DNA of 58,227 nucleotides from Symbiodinium natans (Eukaryota; Sar; Dinophyceae; Suessiales; Symbiodiniaceae): contig CAJNDS010001313.1 of the NCBI GenBank assembly GCA_905221605.1, positions 250,001 to 308,227 on the forward strand, read 5' to 3'. Numbering within the stretch: position 1 is the first letter of the stretch; every line of letters starts with the position of its first letter. A program made the position numbers and the translations under genes. Below the pieces are notes generated by a model, which saw only the letters and a program-made list of their open reading frames with translations, had not been told where the DNA came from and did no database searches. Positions 23,641-34,225 of the stretch are shown here, in pieces.

Positions 23641-24413
23641 CAGGCTGCAGCATTGAGCTTACAGGCGAGTTCTGAAAATAGTACAAACTCCTCATGCTCC
23701 TCGCAACTATTCGGGGGCGAGCTTCGGGGCACACCCACGGTCGGAGGTAATTTGGCGAAGTTCGGCCACCGCTTTCCTGTTGTCGGCTTGAATGTCCCCG
23801 AAACAAACGCCCCCATCACCAAGGACCACCTCCAGAGCAACACGTAGCATGTCATGGATATCGTCGGATTACAAGCATTTTTCAAAAGCACGATCGGGCC
23901 GATCAACCGGATGTCGAGCTCCTGCCGTCGTCTACGGCTCCCCCGTGGTCTCCCCATCAATGCTCATCGCGCGCCCCACGGCTCACCCGCGCCCTCCCCG
24001 TCGCGGAGAAACAGAACAGAAACATACCCCACCTCCTCACTTTCCCCCAATCCAGAAAGAGCTGTCGCTGCAAAGCCCTGGCATGCCCTGACAAAAATAC
24101 CACACGCAAAGTAACGGCACCACACCTCGTCCAGCACAGCTTCTGACACATTGCCGGCACTGACAGATGCCTTGCCTTTGCGAGACGCTGTGCCACGTGC
24201 TGTGGCTTGCTGCAGTCTGACAGAAGATTGAGAGAAGACTGCAGCCTCGCAATTTTTTGGGAATCAGGTCAGGCTGGATTCGAGCTGTACACTGTGCAGG
24301 AAATCGTTGCGTTTGCAAAAATGTCCGTGAAACAGCAAGAAGTGCGCACTTCACATCTCGTTTTTGATGCTCGACCTGGCATACGGAGCCGTGCACAAAA
24401 ACAATTCTACATG
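23641..24413. other. Intergenic or intronic DNA, nothing recognised
   Basis: Short overlapping frames on both strands show no domain. No array or palindrome was seen here. Confidence 0.35.
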
Positions 24414-24692
24414 TCAGGCAGCACACAAACTTTCATGCACAGGCCTCCCGTGATTGGAGCGCAGATTGTTGACCAGCGACTGATCCATCTTGGGCTTTGG
24501 TGGAGGCGGCGGCGGAGGCGTCGGGGGCTTCACATAGAGCTGGCGGTTTAACTTTCTCACTTGTAAAATCTCTGGTGTCGCATTTTCCTTAGCGGCTTCC
24601 TGCAGTAAAGACGGGTCGCTCCAGCACTTGTTGGCCTTCTTCATGGCCTCTCTGTGCTGATTCGCGCGAACAAAACAACTGCTCTGTGACAT
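24414..24692 (-). CDS. Possible proline-rich exon
   Basis: A minus-strand frame of 92 codons begins with ATG at 24,692. It has a charged N-terminal part (REAMKKANKCWSDPSLLQEA, then KENATPEILQVRKLNRQLYV), a run of prolines broken by one Thr, and a basic end. A proline-rich linker after an alpha-helical segment is typical of adaptor or actin-regulating proteins, but no diagnostic motif is present. The GGC/GGA-rich plus strand here is explained by the Pro codons. Confidence 0.35.
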   Translation of the reverse strand: MSQSSCFVRANQHREAMKKANKCWSDPSLLQEAAKENATPEILQVRKLNRQLYVKPPTPPPPPPPKPKMDQSLVNNLRSNHGRPVHESLCAA

Positions 24693-25735
24693 ATGTTTGA
24701 AGCAAGGCCCACGTGTTTAAGCGGCGCCTTCATGAAGACTTGGTGCCCAGTGCTAGTATAGCGTTTCTCCTGCAAGCTGGACATAAGAGCTCAAACATGC
24801 TCGGTCTTGTTTTCAATATTAGTTCGGTTCGGCTGGTTCCGCTGGAAGCACCGGGCCTTGAGGTCATTGTCGCCACTCAGTTCCAGCTGGAGGCGCGTCC
24901 TTGCGCAAACTAGTGCAGTGCAACGTACACACCAGAATACATTAGCATAGATCAGTATATAAAAATATATCAGGTTCGTGGCCCTCCACTTCCCGAATGT
25001 TTTTGTTCGGCTTCCTGCGGTGAACTTGCCCTAGGCGCCGCTTCGCTTGGTCCTCCCAGTTGTCCTGAAATCAAGGCATAAGGAAGAACTCCCGCCACAG
25101 ATTCGCAAGCTGCCGAAACAACCCTTGGAGAATCTTCTGGCCAGGAATCGTTCAGGGAACCAAGCCTGGCCACACGCTCCGCCTCGACACCACCTGACAT
25201 GGAGCATGAGGCCAGGCAGCTGCACGAGCTGTCTTTCACCGATGAATGCTATGCCGAGCCATGCTAAAAAGCGGCGCAGGAAGTCGCTGAACACATCAGT
25301 GCGTTCCTCTGCGGCGCGAGGTCGCAACGAGAGTTTGATCACCGGTTGTCGCTTCTCGCCCCCCACATCTCAGCGGTCAGCGCCGATTCAATATCAATTC
25401 AGTGCACATCACTATACAATACTGGGCACATCACAGCACGACCACAGCCAAACCGGCCTGAAGATCTCATTGCCCCAGGAGCATGTGTCTTCGAAGCATT
25501 GTCATCTTTGACACGCATCTGTCTTTCGCGGCGTCCTTTCTGCCCAATCTGTGGCAAACTCACCTCCAGCAAGCAAGATTGGATACATAAAATCCCCAAT
25601 CTGCACATTGCTGCCACAGCTTGGATCAAGCAACCGTCCGATTCTTCGGCGTCAACGTGTCCCGCAGAAGCAGCGTGTCGTTCAGCATGGTGTCGAAGTC
25701 ATCCGTGGCACCTGCATGATGTGGAAACACTTCTC
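24693..25735. other. No gene recognised
   Basis: Overlapping frames lie on both strands at 25,031-25,629, none with a known domain. A short AT-rich stretch (ATATAAAAATATATC) sits at about 24,956-24,971. Confidence 0.35.
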
Positions 25736-25903
25736 CGCAACGCACGCACCCGCGCACGCATACGCAGGCAAACAATCACGCACGTGCACGAACAGGAACG
25801 GACCGCGCGCGCGCGGACTCACGCGCTCGTGCACTCGTGCACACACGCACACACGCACGGACGCACTCACGCATTCACGCACTCACGCACTCATCACGCA
25901 GTG
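25736..25903. repeat. Left CACG/ACGC-type microsatellite
   Basis: This is a degenerate array of CACGCA, CACTCACGCA and CGCGCG phrases on the plus strand. The same vocabulary in the same strand orientation resumes at 26,796, beyond the small inverted-repeat element. Confidence 0.85.
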
Positions 25904-26795
25904 GAGGGGGGGGGGGGCAGGGATTTTTCTCATCCATCGCTTATCCTCCATCAAGCAGGAGAAGCTGGATTTGCAGAGGATGAGCATAGGAATTGTGGAG
26001 GAAGGACATGACGCGTCAAGGATAAGCATAGGATAAGCGAGCTATTACTTTTGGAATTGATTGTCATTGGGCAGCCTGCAGAACAACTTTCATGATCATG
26101 AGCGTTGTTCAAAGAGATGCTCTGAAATAGCCCACAAAGAGACAACCGACAAGCAAAGAGATGCTCTGCAAAGTAGCCCACAAGTGACAACCGACAAGCC
26201 TTCAAAGACTGGCCACACGTCAAGAGCCGTGTGCTGACTACATGAAAGGCCAAGGCCAATATTTTGGGGTTTAGGGTTTAGGGTTTACGGTCTAAGGTTT
26301 AGAGCAAAAAGGGTTTAGGGTAAAGGAGAAGCCCAGGATAAGGGAGAATCCCCTTATTGGGCAAGGATTTCAGGGATGAGCCCTACTGCTAAGGGATTAG
26401 GGCTGAGGGTTGAGCGTTACGGGGAAATCCCGCAATGAAATCAGCAGCAATTCAATCATATTCAATCCCTTCGAATTGCTAAGCCTGAAATCCATTTCAA
26501 CGCATTCAACCTTCAAGAGTTAAACCCTGCTCATTCCAAAGTGTAAACACAAAACTTCCCAGAACTCCCTTCAAGACTCATCCGTGTTCATTCGCAACTC
26601 CATTTCATCTTCCAAATGCATCTTTTGTGTGTCTCAGATGTCGATATGGATTCACAATAGTAAGATTTCAGACAACAAAGTTGTCGTCGAAGCTTTGTGG
26701 ATTATACCAGGTTTAGCAGAGATCCGAGCATGCTGAAAGTGGTTAATGTAGCATAAGCCATGGATAAGAAAACCACCCCTCGCCCCCCCCCCTCG
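25904..26795. mobile_element. 0.9-kb ORF-less inverted-repeat element inside a CACG array
   Basis: The left end is GAG, a 12-G run, then TTTTTCTCATCCATCGCTTA. The right end carries the imperfect reverse complement: TAAGCCATGGATAAGAAAA followed by a C-run and CTC. About 25 of 30 bases match beyond the homopolymer. Outside both ends the ACGC-type array has the same strand sense. Inside are TTTAGGG-like repeats near 26,265 and GGATAAGC/AAGGGATTAGGG-like phrases, and no gene. Layout and telomere-like content match the larger element at 13,414-16,015, although the terminal sequences differ, so the two would be different families of one design. Confidence 0.45.
26265..26330 (+). repeat. Short TTTAGGG telomere-like run
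   Basis: GGGTTTAGGGTTTAGGGTTT is followed by degenerate copies (TTTACGG, TCTAAGG, GGGTTTAGGG). This is the plant/alveolate-type telomere unit, internal here and only three clean copies long. Confidence 0.85.
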
Positions 26796-26930
26796 TGAAC
26801 CCACGCACAGGAGCATGCACATACTCACGCAAGCACGCACGCGCAAGCACGCAAGCACCTGCACGCACAAACACGCACACGCACTCAGCACGCACACGCG
26901 AGCAGGCACGCACGAACACACTCACCAACT
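26796..26930. repeat. Right ACGC/CACG-type microsatellite
   Basis: A degenerate array (ACGCAAGC, ACGCACGCGC, CACGCACACGC) ends near 26,928. It pairs with the array at 25,736-25,903 as the other flank of the small element. Confidence 0.85.
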
Positions 26931-26955
26931 TTCTAGTCGCAGCCATCTACAGCCA

Positions 26956-27100
26956 CTACAGCTCAAAAGCTTGGCCTGGACAAAGGTCCAACTCGATGGA
27001 CTCGGCGACCAGCGCAGCACACCGAAGAGCCGAAGCCTCCCCCGCAATTTGTTTGGCCTTGGTATGGGACAAAGCGCATCTCCAACGATATCATGGATGG
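26956..27100 (-). CDS. Possible 3' exon of the TPR-like gene
   Basis: The minus-strand frame reads ALSHTKAKQIAGEASALRCA and continues with AALVAESIELDL to a TAG stop at 26,956. It has the Ala-rich helical composition of a tetratricopeptide-type repeat and lies downstream of the TPR-like frame on the same strand. Splice sites joining the two were not settled, so linkage is an inference. Confidence 0.3.
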
Positions 27101-27325
27101 GTAAAAAAAAGTCAACAGCCAAAATAGTCCTCGGAACTTGAAACCAAATCAAACCTGTGCAGTCAAAGCACTCCTGCATCAGAACCACCACATTGCTCTG
27201 CCCATGCCAGAATTTGGTCCAATCCACGTTGGGCCTTCCGAATGTGGGCTATAGCTTCCCGATGCCGGGCGGCCTGGCAAAACAACTAGTATTTCATCGC
27301 ATCACCACAATAAAGAATCAGTACA

Positions 27326-27733
27326 TCATCCATTGGTGTGGCTAATTTTTATCACTTTTGTGCGCATAAAGGACAGGGCTTGAGTTCTGGCCTCTGATAA
27401 AGCGGCCGCCAAATTAACCCGCGTCCGCGCAGCCTCCACCGCAACGGCAGGGTGCACATGTTCGGCTCTGGAACACATAGCGACTGCTCGCTCCAGTGTT
27501 CGCACTGCTCGTCCAGCTTGCCCCTTCTTCCGCAAGGCTGCCGCCAAATCCGAGTGCTGGGTGACCGCCGTCAAAATCTCGCGCATGTCTTCGACGGGCA
27601 TCGTGGAGCTGGCACTTGGCGATGCGCAATCCAAGTCCTGCGCTGTGCTCTCTGCGCTGTGCGCCGGGTCGTCCCAGTTCTCATCTGGCATGCCTTCTGG
27701 CATCTCACCATCAACCGCGGCTTGACCAACCAT
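27326..27733 (-). CDS. TPR-like protein fragment (5' part of a gene)
   Basis: The frame starts with ATG at 27,733, has an acidic N-terminus (DGEMPEGMPDENWDD) and then a helical part: LAAALRKKGQAGRAVRTLER, followed by AEHVHPAVAVEAARTRVNLA. This is the spacing and composition of tetratricopeptide repeats of the kinesin-light-chain type, which act as protein-binding scaffolds. Only about one and a half repeats are visible, so the gene continues elsewhere. A GC-donor-like site follows TCAGAG just after the NLAAALSE motif; the codons beyond it probably belong to the intron. Confidence 0.5.
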   Translation of the reverse strand: MVGQAAVDGEMPEGMPDENWDDPAHSAESTAQDLDCASPSASSTMPVEDMREILTAVTQHSDLAAALRKKGQAGRAVRTLERAVAMCSRAEHVHPAVAVEAARTRVNLAAALSEARTQALSFMRTKVIKISHTNG

Positions 27734-28989
27734 GGCGCAACATGTCGTTGCTACGAGTTCCTACGGGCATCCCCCATGATCGGAAAAACGTACCAACACA
27801 TTCACCATGCATCAACCACGCACGTTATCTTGACAATTCTCTCCAGGTACTTCGCCACGAATAATGCTGCCAAGGAGCTTTGTTCTGGACTACTTTCATA
27901 CACCGTTCTGTTTGCCAATTCGGCGGCACGCCTGGTGTGTGCACTGTCAGCAAACCTACTATGCCAACTAACTGCCTGTGTACACGTCTCCATGCATCCA
28001 AAAGACCGGAATAGGGGATGTGACAAAGCACTTCCACTTTTGTCCGCCGCCACATTGTTGACGCAGTTGACGTAGCCCTTCGAAGTCACCCTCAGATGCG
28101 AAAAAACACGCCTACAGCAACGCGAACTGCTGCACTGCCCGGCTCCCTTGCAAACTGCTGAACAAGCTGCGAACGGTTTTCCTGACAAGCAGGGATGTGT
28201 TGTGGCGACCAAGGTTTGAAGGACATGCAAAAAAGACACACGCATTATTTGCCTTGGCAGCACCGCCTGTTTCATTCGCGTTGGATGTGCCCACCGCCAT
28301 CGAGGTGTGCTTGCTTGCTTGTGGACTTCACACCATGATAAACCGTGCTTCCACCAAATTTGTTCGGGTCATCGTGCACTGCATGTCGCATAACGAACAG
28401 TATGTGTTGTTGTTGCTGCTTTGAACAGGAACATGCCATGCTGAAGCCAAAAGTGTCAAACCAAACACAGATCCAGCGAACCTGTATGCAACCCCGCGCT
28501 TGTGATGGCGCAGTCGCAACTTAGTGCGATGGAATCAGCGCAAGATGCGCAAAAGCGACAAAGGAACGCACGACTACAAGCAACTGGGCATGTCTCGACC
28601 ACGGAAATGCTTTACCACACCTCTTGCACAACCGGAGCGAGCGCCCCGAAGTCACGTGCAACACACAAAAACCAAGATGAAAGGTGTTGGTCAGCTCATG
28701 CTCGCAGTACCCTGCAAAGCAACCCTCGAGCAAGCTCAAACAAGCTGCCTGGATAAGCCGTCAACCCACTGAAAAAAAATAGTCTGAAAGCTTAAGCTTT
28801 GCTGTTTGCAAGTTGCTCCAATCCAAAGCAAACCGGTGCATGCACATGGATGCACATACGTTTTATAAAGGAGCGACTACCACTTTCAAGTGTTTCCATC
28901 GCTTTGCAGGGCTTTCGCATCAGTTGTGAACGTTTGATGTCTGCATGTGTCGCTTTGGGCAAATTCAAGGCTAAAGCCCACCCAACGGA
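27734..28989. other. No gene recognised
   Basis: Overlapping frames on both strands (for example 27,802-28,275 minus) lack known motifs. The last 150 bases are A-rich near 28,770 and lead into the T-run that starts the retroelement fragment. Confidence 0.35.
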
Positions 28990-29640
28990 ATTTTTCTTTT
29001 TTTGGCGGACCTTTTTCCCTCTGCCTACGGCCGCAGCGGCGGCAGGCCGGGCCCGGCGCAGTCAGCCAGCGACAGCACGGCCTCCAGGGGCGGCACCATG
29101 CTGGGGCCGGAAGGCAGCAGTCCTGCTGCAGCCGTGCCCAGGGCGGTCTCGGCAACGGCCACTTGGACCGCCACGGACAACAGCCCCCACCAACGGCGCG
29201 CTCAACCGCTCGCTGCGCTGCGGCGCACTGCTGCCGGAGCGCGGTAACCCCGCAGTCGCGTCAGGGTCCGCAGGAAAGTGCGGGCCTGGTCATTCCAGCG
29301 CCCCCCGACCTCATTGCCGAGGACCACGAGACGCTGGGGGCCGGGCTCGCACAGTTCGGGGTACGCGTCCCTCTTCCGGCGCTCCCTGCGGCGAAGCGAG
29401 GCCCCGTCGCAGCTGGCCGCGTGGGGGTGCGGCTCACCGTCGCGCGTTAAAGGCGACACCATAGTGGCATCGCAGCAGAGGGCGCCACCCCAGCTCGTGG
29501 CACCGTAGACCACCAGGTCCAAGCGGCGCTGGTCCCCTGCTCGCACTCCCGGCGCCGTTGTTCGCACCAGCAGCTGCTGCGGGACAACCTGGCCTTCCGG
29601 GCCGACGGCCTCGCGAGCTATGCGACGGTTCATTCACTCC
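28990..29640 (-). pseudogene. 5'-truncated LINE-like fragment, C-terminal ORF2 region
   Basis: The minus-strand frame (29,633-29,202) includes DQRRLDLVVYGA, GGALCCDATMVSPLTRDGEP and RKRDAYPEL. These align with IEVVANNLPIW, VDTTIVSPLRRDGEPRP and RKLRAYPEL of the longer copy at 32,415-34,034. Only the C-terminal part after the reverse transcriptase is present. A T-run at 28,991-29,001 on the plus strand would be the remnant of a poly(A) tail. The sequence is very GC-rich compared with its flanks. It is a dead copy; no target duplication was identified. Confidence 0.7.
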
Positions 29641-30779
29641 GGGGTGTGGCTTTTCAGATGATCCCATCGCTTTTCCGGCTTTTAGGCATTCGTGTCCACC
29701 CCTTGTTTGCTTGAATGGAGGTGTTGGCGCTTGCTCATACGCATTTGCATTCCATGGAGGAAGGTGGCAGGATGTCGAAGGTCCGCAGACCCCTTCCACT
29801 ACAGACACGCGGCCATTTTGCGCTCGTGGAAAGTTTCCCCAGGTATGTGTAGCGCGACACGCAGCTCCACGCGGCAGAAATTAAATACAGTCTGACCTAG
29901 TAACAGCCATGATTGGGTTTTTTGACTGGCGTTTTGTTTGGACCTATACCCAATGATGCCAAACGCGAAGCGCCAGTGAGCACCCCAGCTCCCATGGCAC
30001 AGGCGCGGCGGCGACGCAAAACAACCCGCGCACATACTACCCGGATACTTGTAAAGGATGTGACAAGCCATTTAACGGACACTGGAGCTTGGGGTGACGT
30101 ATGGGCTTGCTGGAGGACCCCCGAAGCCCTCTGTTGTCTTGATGAGCAAGAAAGGCATGCACCGTCAGCAGGCTGTGACCTTCGGTGCACTTTGCTGTCC
30201 GAGCTCGTGTGCTTTTCGCCAAGTGAGCTGCCAAGAAGTGAAGAACACAGAGCTCTCCCAAGCGAGTTTGGCAACTCCCCAAAGAGGAGGGGGGGCTGGC
30301 ATGGGTGATGGGTTGGTGTGATGCGGGGTAAAGGGATCTTGGGGCCAAAGGAGAAGGCGAAGTTTCGAAGGTAGATTCTTTGAACCACCCCCCGCATGGG
30401 TCGAGGCCATGGATGCTTACCAGTCGATGTTGGCAGCCTTTCGGCGGGCACATCCCATGGACCAGCCAAACTGCCGCATGCAACCGGGCCTTTTAGGGTT
30501 GTTTTTGGGTTTTTTTCATGTTTGTGAGAGAAAATACCATGGCTTAGTTGAGGCAAATGTTGCACGAGTCACTTTGTCGAGACAGCACCTGGGTGCTGAA
30601 GGAATGGATGCAGAACACAACAAAGCGGTGGACCAAGTATCCACACCCCAGCATGTGGGAGTCCTGGATGCAGGAGTCCGCCAGAGGGGGAGGGAATGCA
30701 GAGATTTTTGGCATGATAATGCCGAATACATACTGAGCAGCGTAAACTTTCGGGTTTCGGAATACTTCGTCTTCAGTTT
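29641..30779. other. Host or old LINE 5' region, no clear gene
   Basis: Frames on both strands lack domains. The part closest to 30,836 may be upstream coding sequence of the plus-strand LINE; an endonuclease domain was looked for and not found. Confidence 0.3.
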
Positions 30780-30835
30780 GCGGCGCGCGCGGCGAGGACC
30801 ACATTGTTCGTTATCAAAGATCTCTGACGAACAGC

Positions 30836-32405
30836 TTGGCCAGAGAGACACCAACATGTTTTGCTGATATCGAGTCATGTGTCGTGACTTGCGCTCAGGA
30901 TGTGGAACGCCAGACAGTTGTTAGCGAACCCAAGCCGTGGCAGAAACCGCAATTGCAAGATTTGATGAAACTTCGTCGCGGTTGCCGTGACAAGGTGGAA
31001 CGTTGCAGATTGTCCAAGGAGATTCGAACGGAGTTGCGACGTGAGATGCGCCTAAAACGAAATGCAAAGTTAAATTCCGTTCTACGGGAATTTAAAGACT
31101 TCAGCCGCTTGGAGTCTGTGTGGCATGATCCCGTCAAGTCTTCCCGATCTGTTCACGCTCAAGATCCTTCTCCACATGATTTCGCCGATTATTTGTCGGG
31201 TATCTTTGCTGTAGATGAGGACAACGGCCAACATGTAGCATCCAGACGGGGATTTCACATCCCGGCTTTCACCTTGACAGAATTGAAGTATGCATTACAC
31301 CGTCTTCGCAAAGGTAAATCAGCTGATTCGCAGGGTGTGGTTTTGGAAATGCTGTGTTATGCTCCCGATGACCTCTTAATTCCCCTTTTGGAGTTGTACA
31401 ATCGGTTCTTGCAAGATGGACGCATGGATCCATCGTGGAAACATACCGTATTCACAATGTTGGCTAAGAAAGGAGACAGGTCCAACGTGCAAAATTGGAG
31501 GCCTGTTGCTTCGCTGAAGATGATTTACAAAGTGCTGTCCAAATTGGTGCATGGACGATTGCAACCCCCTTTGGACAAAGAGCAATCAGTTGAGCAAATG
31601 GGATTTCGACCCGGCTCTAGCGTTGATCATGCGTTATGTGTATTTGACACTGTATGTGCAAAGGCGATCGAATTCGACTTCGATGTTTGGTTTGCCAGCA
31701 TTGATTTGCGAAAAGCTTTCGACCAAATCCATCATGAAAGCTTATTCAAGGTTGCAAGAGCAAGGAGTTCCCACTGAGTACATCGCTTTGTTGAGGACTT
31801 TGTATTCTCGACAAACTGGATCTGTCGCTGATAGCCGTGCTTTTCCAATTCGACGCGGAGTGAAGCAAGGTGATGTCATCAGTCCACTTTTGTTCAATGC
31901 TGGGCTAGAACACGCAATCAGGATGTGGAAGGCACATTTGCTTGACCTCAGCATCAACATCGGCTCTACCGCGAATTTGACTGATGTGCGTTTCGCCGAC
32001 GACTTAATGCTATATGCCAAGTCGTGGCGTGAGCTTGTTATGACTTGGCGTCATTTGGCTTATCGTTGAATGCAGCGAAAACTTTTTCTTTTTTTTCGAA
32101 TTTTCACAACAGCCATTTCGCCAGAAGTTGCTTACGTTGACGTTGGCGGTGAAATGATCCAAGTTTTGGATGACGGTGAAACACATATGTACCTTGGACG
32201 GAAAATTTGTGGCGACCTATGACGCCAATCAAGAACAGAGCTGGCGCATCGTATCAGTGCAGCGTGGGGAAAGTTCAATAAGCTGAGATTCATATTCGTG
32301 AACAAGCACCTGTCAATCAAAGGCAGATTGAAGCTTTTCAACGCCGTGGTCACTCCTACGGCACTGTTTGGACTTTCCACATTGGCACTGACGGCGCGAC
32401 AGCTG
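30836..32405 (+). pseudogene. Broken LINE reverse transcriptase (plus-strand host LINE, segment 1)
   Basis: The first frame (to 31,777) has a basic helical N-terminus, then RKGKSADSQGVVLEML, NWRPVASLKMIYKVLSKLV, EQMGFRPGSSVDHALCVFDT and motif A FASIDLRKAFDQI. A frameshift near 31,735 moves the reading to the frame with PIRRGVKQGDVISPLLFN (motif B) and VRFADDLMLYA (motif C). Further frameshifts and stops follow around 32,070-32,220. The frame then resumes with NKHLSIKGRLKLFNAVVTP up to ARQLEQL, where it is cut by an inserted element. This is a non-LTR retrotransposon RT that copied RNA into DNA at the target; it is now inactive. Confidence 0.85.
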
Positions 32406-32414
32406 GAACAGCTT
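32406..32414 (+). repeat. Left target-site duplication GAACAGCTT
   Basis: The nine bases GAACAGCTT directly precede the T-run (poly(A) of the inserted minus-strand element). They recur at 34,035-34,043, where the interrupted plus-strand LINE frame resumes. Confidence 0.85.
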
Positions 32415-34034
32415 TTTTTTTTTTTCTCTCACGCACCTTTTTACTCGCGGGGAGTCTGCTCTCTTCCAGCTGCTGCGGCTGCTGCTGCTGCTGCTGCTGC
32501 GGCTGCTACTACGAGCAGTGGGTCTAGGGCTGCAGCGGCCCATGCCCCGGCCTGCTGGGCTGGGGCGGGGGGGCACCCGCAAGGAGCTCCCCCAGAGCGA
32601 GCTCCTGCCCGTCGAGCGGGTCAACCGGCTCACCCACTGGAAGCTCTAGCAGCGTGCACGCGTGGGCGCGGAGCGCCGCGAGCGCTGCCAGGGTGGTCCA
32701 CCGGTGCACCATCGCTTGGCGGGCCGCTGCCGCGCACCATGGCGCGCGTTGGCGCGCGCGGGCGCGTGCGAGCAAGCGCAGGAAGGTGAGGGTGCTCTGG
32801 CTGAAGCGCCCGCCCAGTTCAACCCCGAAGACGACCAGCTTGCAGCGGCGGGCGCACCGCAGTTCTGGGTACGCTCGCAGTTTGCGGTCGACGGCCTGAC
32901 GGAGGGCGAGTCCCGGTTCCCGATCCGCCTGCGGGCGGGGCTCGCCGTCACGCCTCAAAGGGCTTACGATCGTGGTGTCAACCGCGATCTGAGCGCCTTG
33001 CCAGATCGGCAGGTTGTTGGCGACGACCTCGATTCTGCGCCCGTCCGCGGCCGGAAGGTCGAGGTTGAGATCGCGCAGGGAAACATTCGTGGCAACCCGC
33101 GCTCCTGCCTCGCGGCAAATGCGTGCTGCTGCACGTTCGAGGGGGCCAGCACGACGGGCTAACACCCCGACCTGCGCGCACGCGGACCGGTGGTCCCCGA
33201 GCGCGTCGAGGTTGCCTCCGCAAGGGCATCGCGCGGGTGTAAGCGGCAGCGGTAGCCTCAGCCGGCGAAGCAGCAGGATGCGGTACTCGGCATCGGGTAC
33301 GTCCGTGTCCCGGCTCGTTGGGAAGGCTGTGAAAGCGCAGCTCGCGGCGTCGCCACTCTGCGACAGCAGCAGTGCTCGAGACGCAGGGTCAAGATCTGAA
33401 AATAGCGTCTCGAGCACGCGCTTGTCAGTGGCCGTCGTTGCCGCGTGCTGCCAGCCCGGCCGTCCGATGCCAGGTTCGCGCCTGCCAGGAGGTGCTTCGG
33501 AGTCACTTTCGAGCAGCGTTGCCCATGAGGGTGCTCGGAAGCCTTGCGCTCGCAAGTACTCTGCGGCCTGAGCGGCAGCGCGAGTGCTTGCGGGCGTGCC
33601 AGCCGCCTCTACATCGAGAAGTGGGCGGACAAGTTCTGCAAGGACGCCCGGCTGTCGGTCACGCAGCACCTGCAACGTGTCCGCCCAAGATGCCCAATAG
33701 GCAGCGTAACGCTGCCTTTCAGCGGACCCGAGCCCCAGGCCTCCTAGTCGAAGGGGGAGTTGGGCTCGCCGCACGCTCAGTTCCGGCATCGTCCCCGTGT
33801 CCCCGCCCCCCGCCAGCAGAGTTGCTAGGCAGCTGCAGACTGCGGTGTCATGCTGGGCAGCAAAGTCCGCCGTGTCAGTTGGGGCGAGGGTCCGCAGCAA
33901 GTAAACGCAACGGGGCGCGGCGCAGTAGAGGAGCAGCAGCCACGCACTCTGCAAGTGGGGGACGTGCGGGATTCGCTGAAGCAGGCGGTCGTGCTCAAGC
34001 ATCTTTTGCGCCAGCTTGTCCGCGATGAACGCAC
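32415..34034 (-). mobile_element. 5'-truncated LINE-like insertion (C-terminal ORF2) inside the plus-strand LINE
   Basis: On the minus strand the frame reads from AFIADKLAQKMLEHDRLLQR to a stop at 32,524. It is the part of ORF2 after the RT core: the LQSAWLLLLYCAAP segment, RLRLPLPL followed by a zinc-knuckle-like CPCGGNLDALGDHRSAC, then CREAGARVATN, RRIEVVANNLPIW and VDTTIVSPLRRDGEP. It ends with a (CTG)n-rich 3' region and a poly(A) tail, seen as 11 or more T at 32,415 on the plus strand. A frame of about 500 codons is intact, so the insertion is young, but it lacks the RT and the 5' end. Flanking 9-bp duplications define its ends exactly. About 23 codons upstream of 34,034 that stay in frame belong to the host LINE. 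Confidence 0.85.
32468..32515. repeat. (CTG/CAG)n tract in the element's 3' region
   Basis: GCTGCTGCGGCTGCTGCTGC-type repeats lie between the ORF stop and the poly(A) end of the inserted element. As minus-strand RNA it would be a CAG repeat. Confidence 0.8.
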
Positions 34035-34043
34035 GAACAGCTT
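34035..34043 (+). repeat. Right target-site duplication GAACAGCTT
   Basis: This is an exact copy of 32,406-32,414. Joining the two removes the insertion and restores the host phrase QLEQLDICQRRMFRSIVGW in one frame. Confidence 0.85.
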
Positions 34044-34225
34044 GATATATGCCAGCGAAGGATGTTTCGCAGCATTGTTGGGTGGAGTCGCGACGCAGAT
34101 GCAACTTGGGAAGAGACGGTGCGACGCATGAATGCCCGGGTATCGTCTGCTCTCAGGCAACATCCTGTGCCTTCGTGGTCCAGTGTTCATCGTGCTAATC
34201 AGCACAGGTTCGTAGGCTTCCCTGC
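34044..34225 (+). pseudogene. Plus-strand host LINE, segment 2
   Basis: This continues the interrupted LINE: DICQRRMFRSIVGWSRDADA, then WEETVRRMNARVSSAL and SWSSVHRANQHRFVG, the typical region after the RT thumb in this LINE type. It ends where a second GC-rich element begins near 34,226. Confidence 0.75.

Noticed and set aside
25682-25882. Cys/Val/Arg-rich minus-strand frame
   Set aside because: Low-complexity translation of the CACG array.
28799-29464. Plus-strand Ala/Arg/Pro-rich frame over the LINE fragment
   Set aside because: Shadow of the GC-rich minus-strand LINE-like coding sequence, which has clear family motifs.
33014-34028. Long plus-strand frames opposite the minus-strand element
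   Set aside because: GC-rich antisense shadows without motifs; the minus strand carries the conserved protein.
32415-34104. A single 526-codon protein starting near 34,104
   Set aside because: The first ~23 codons lie in the host LINE beyond the target duplication; the element's own frame begins at 34,034.
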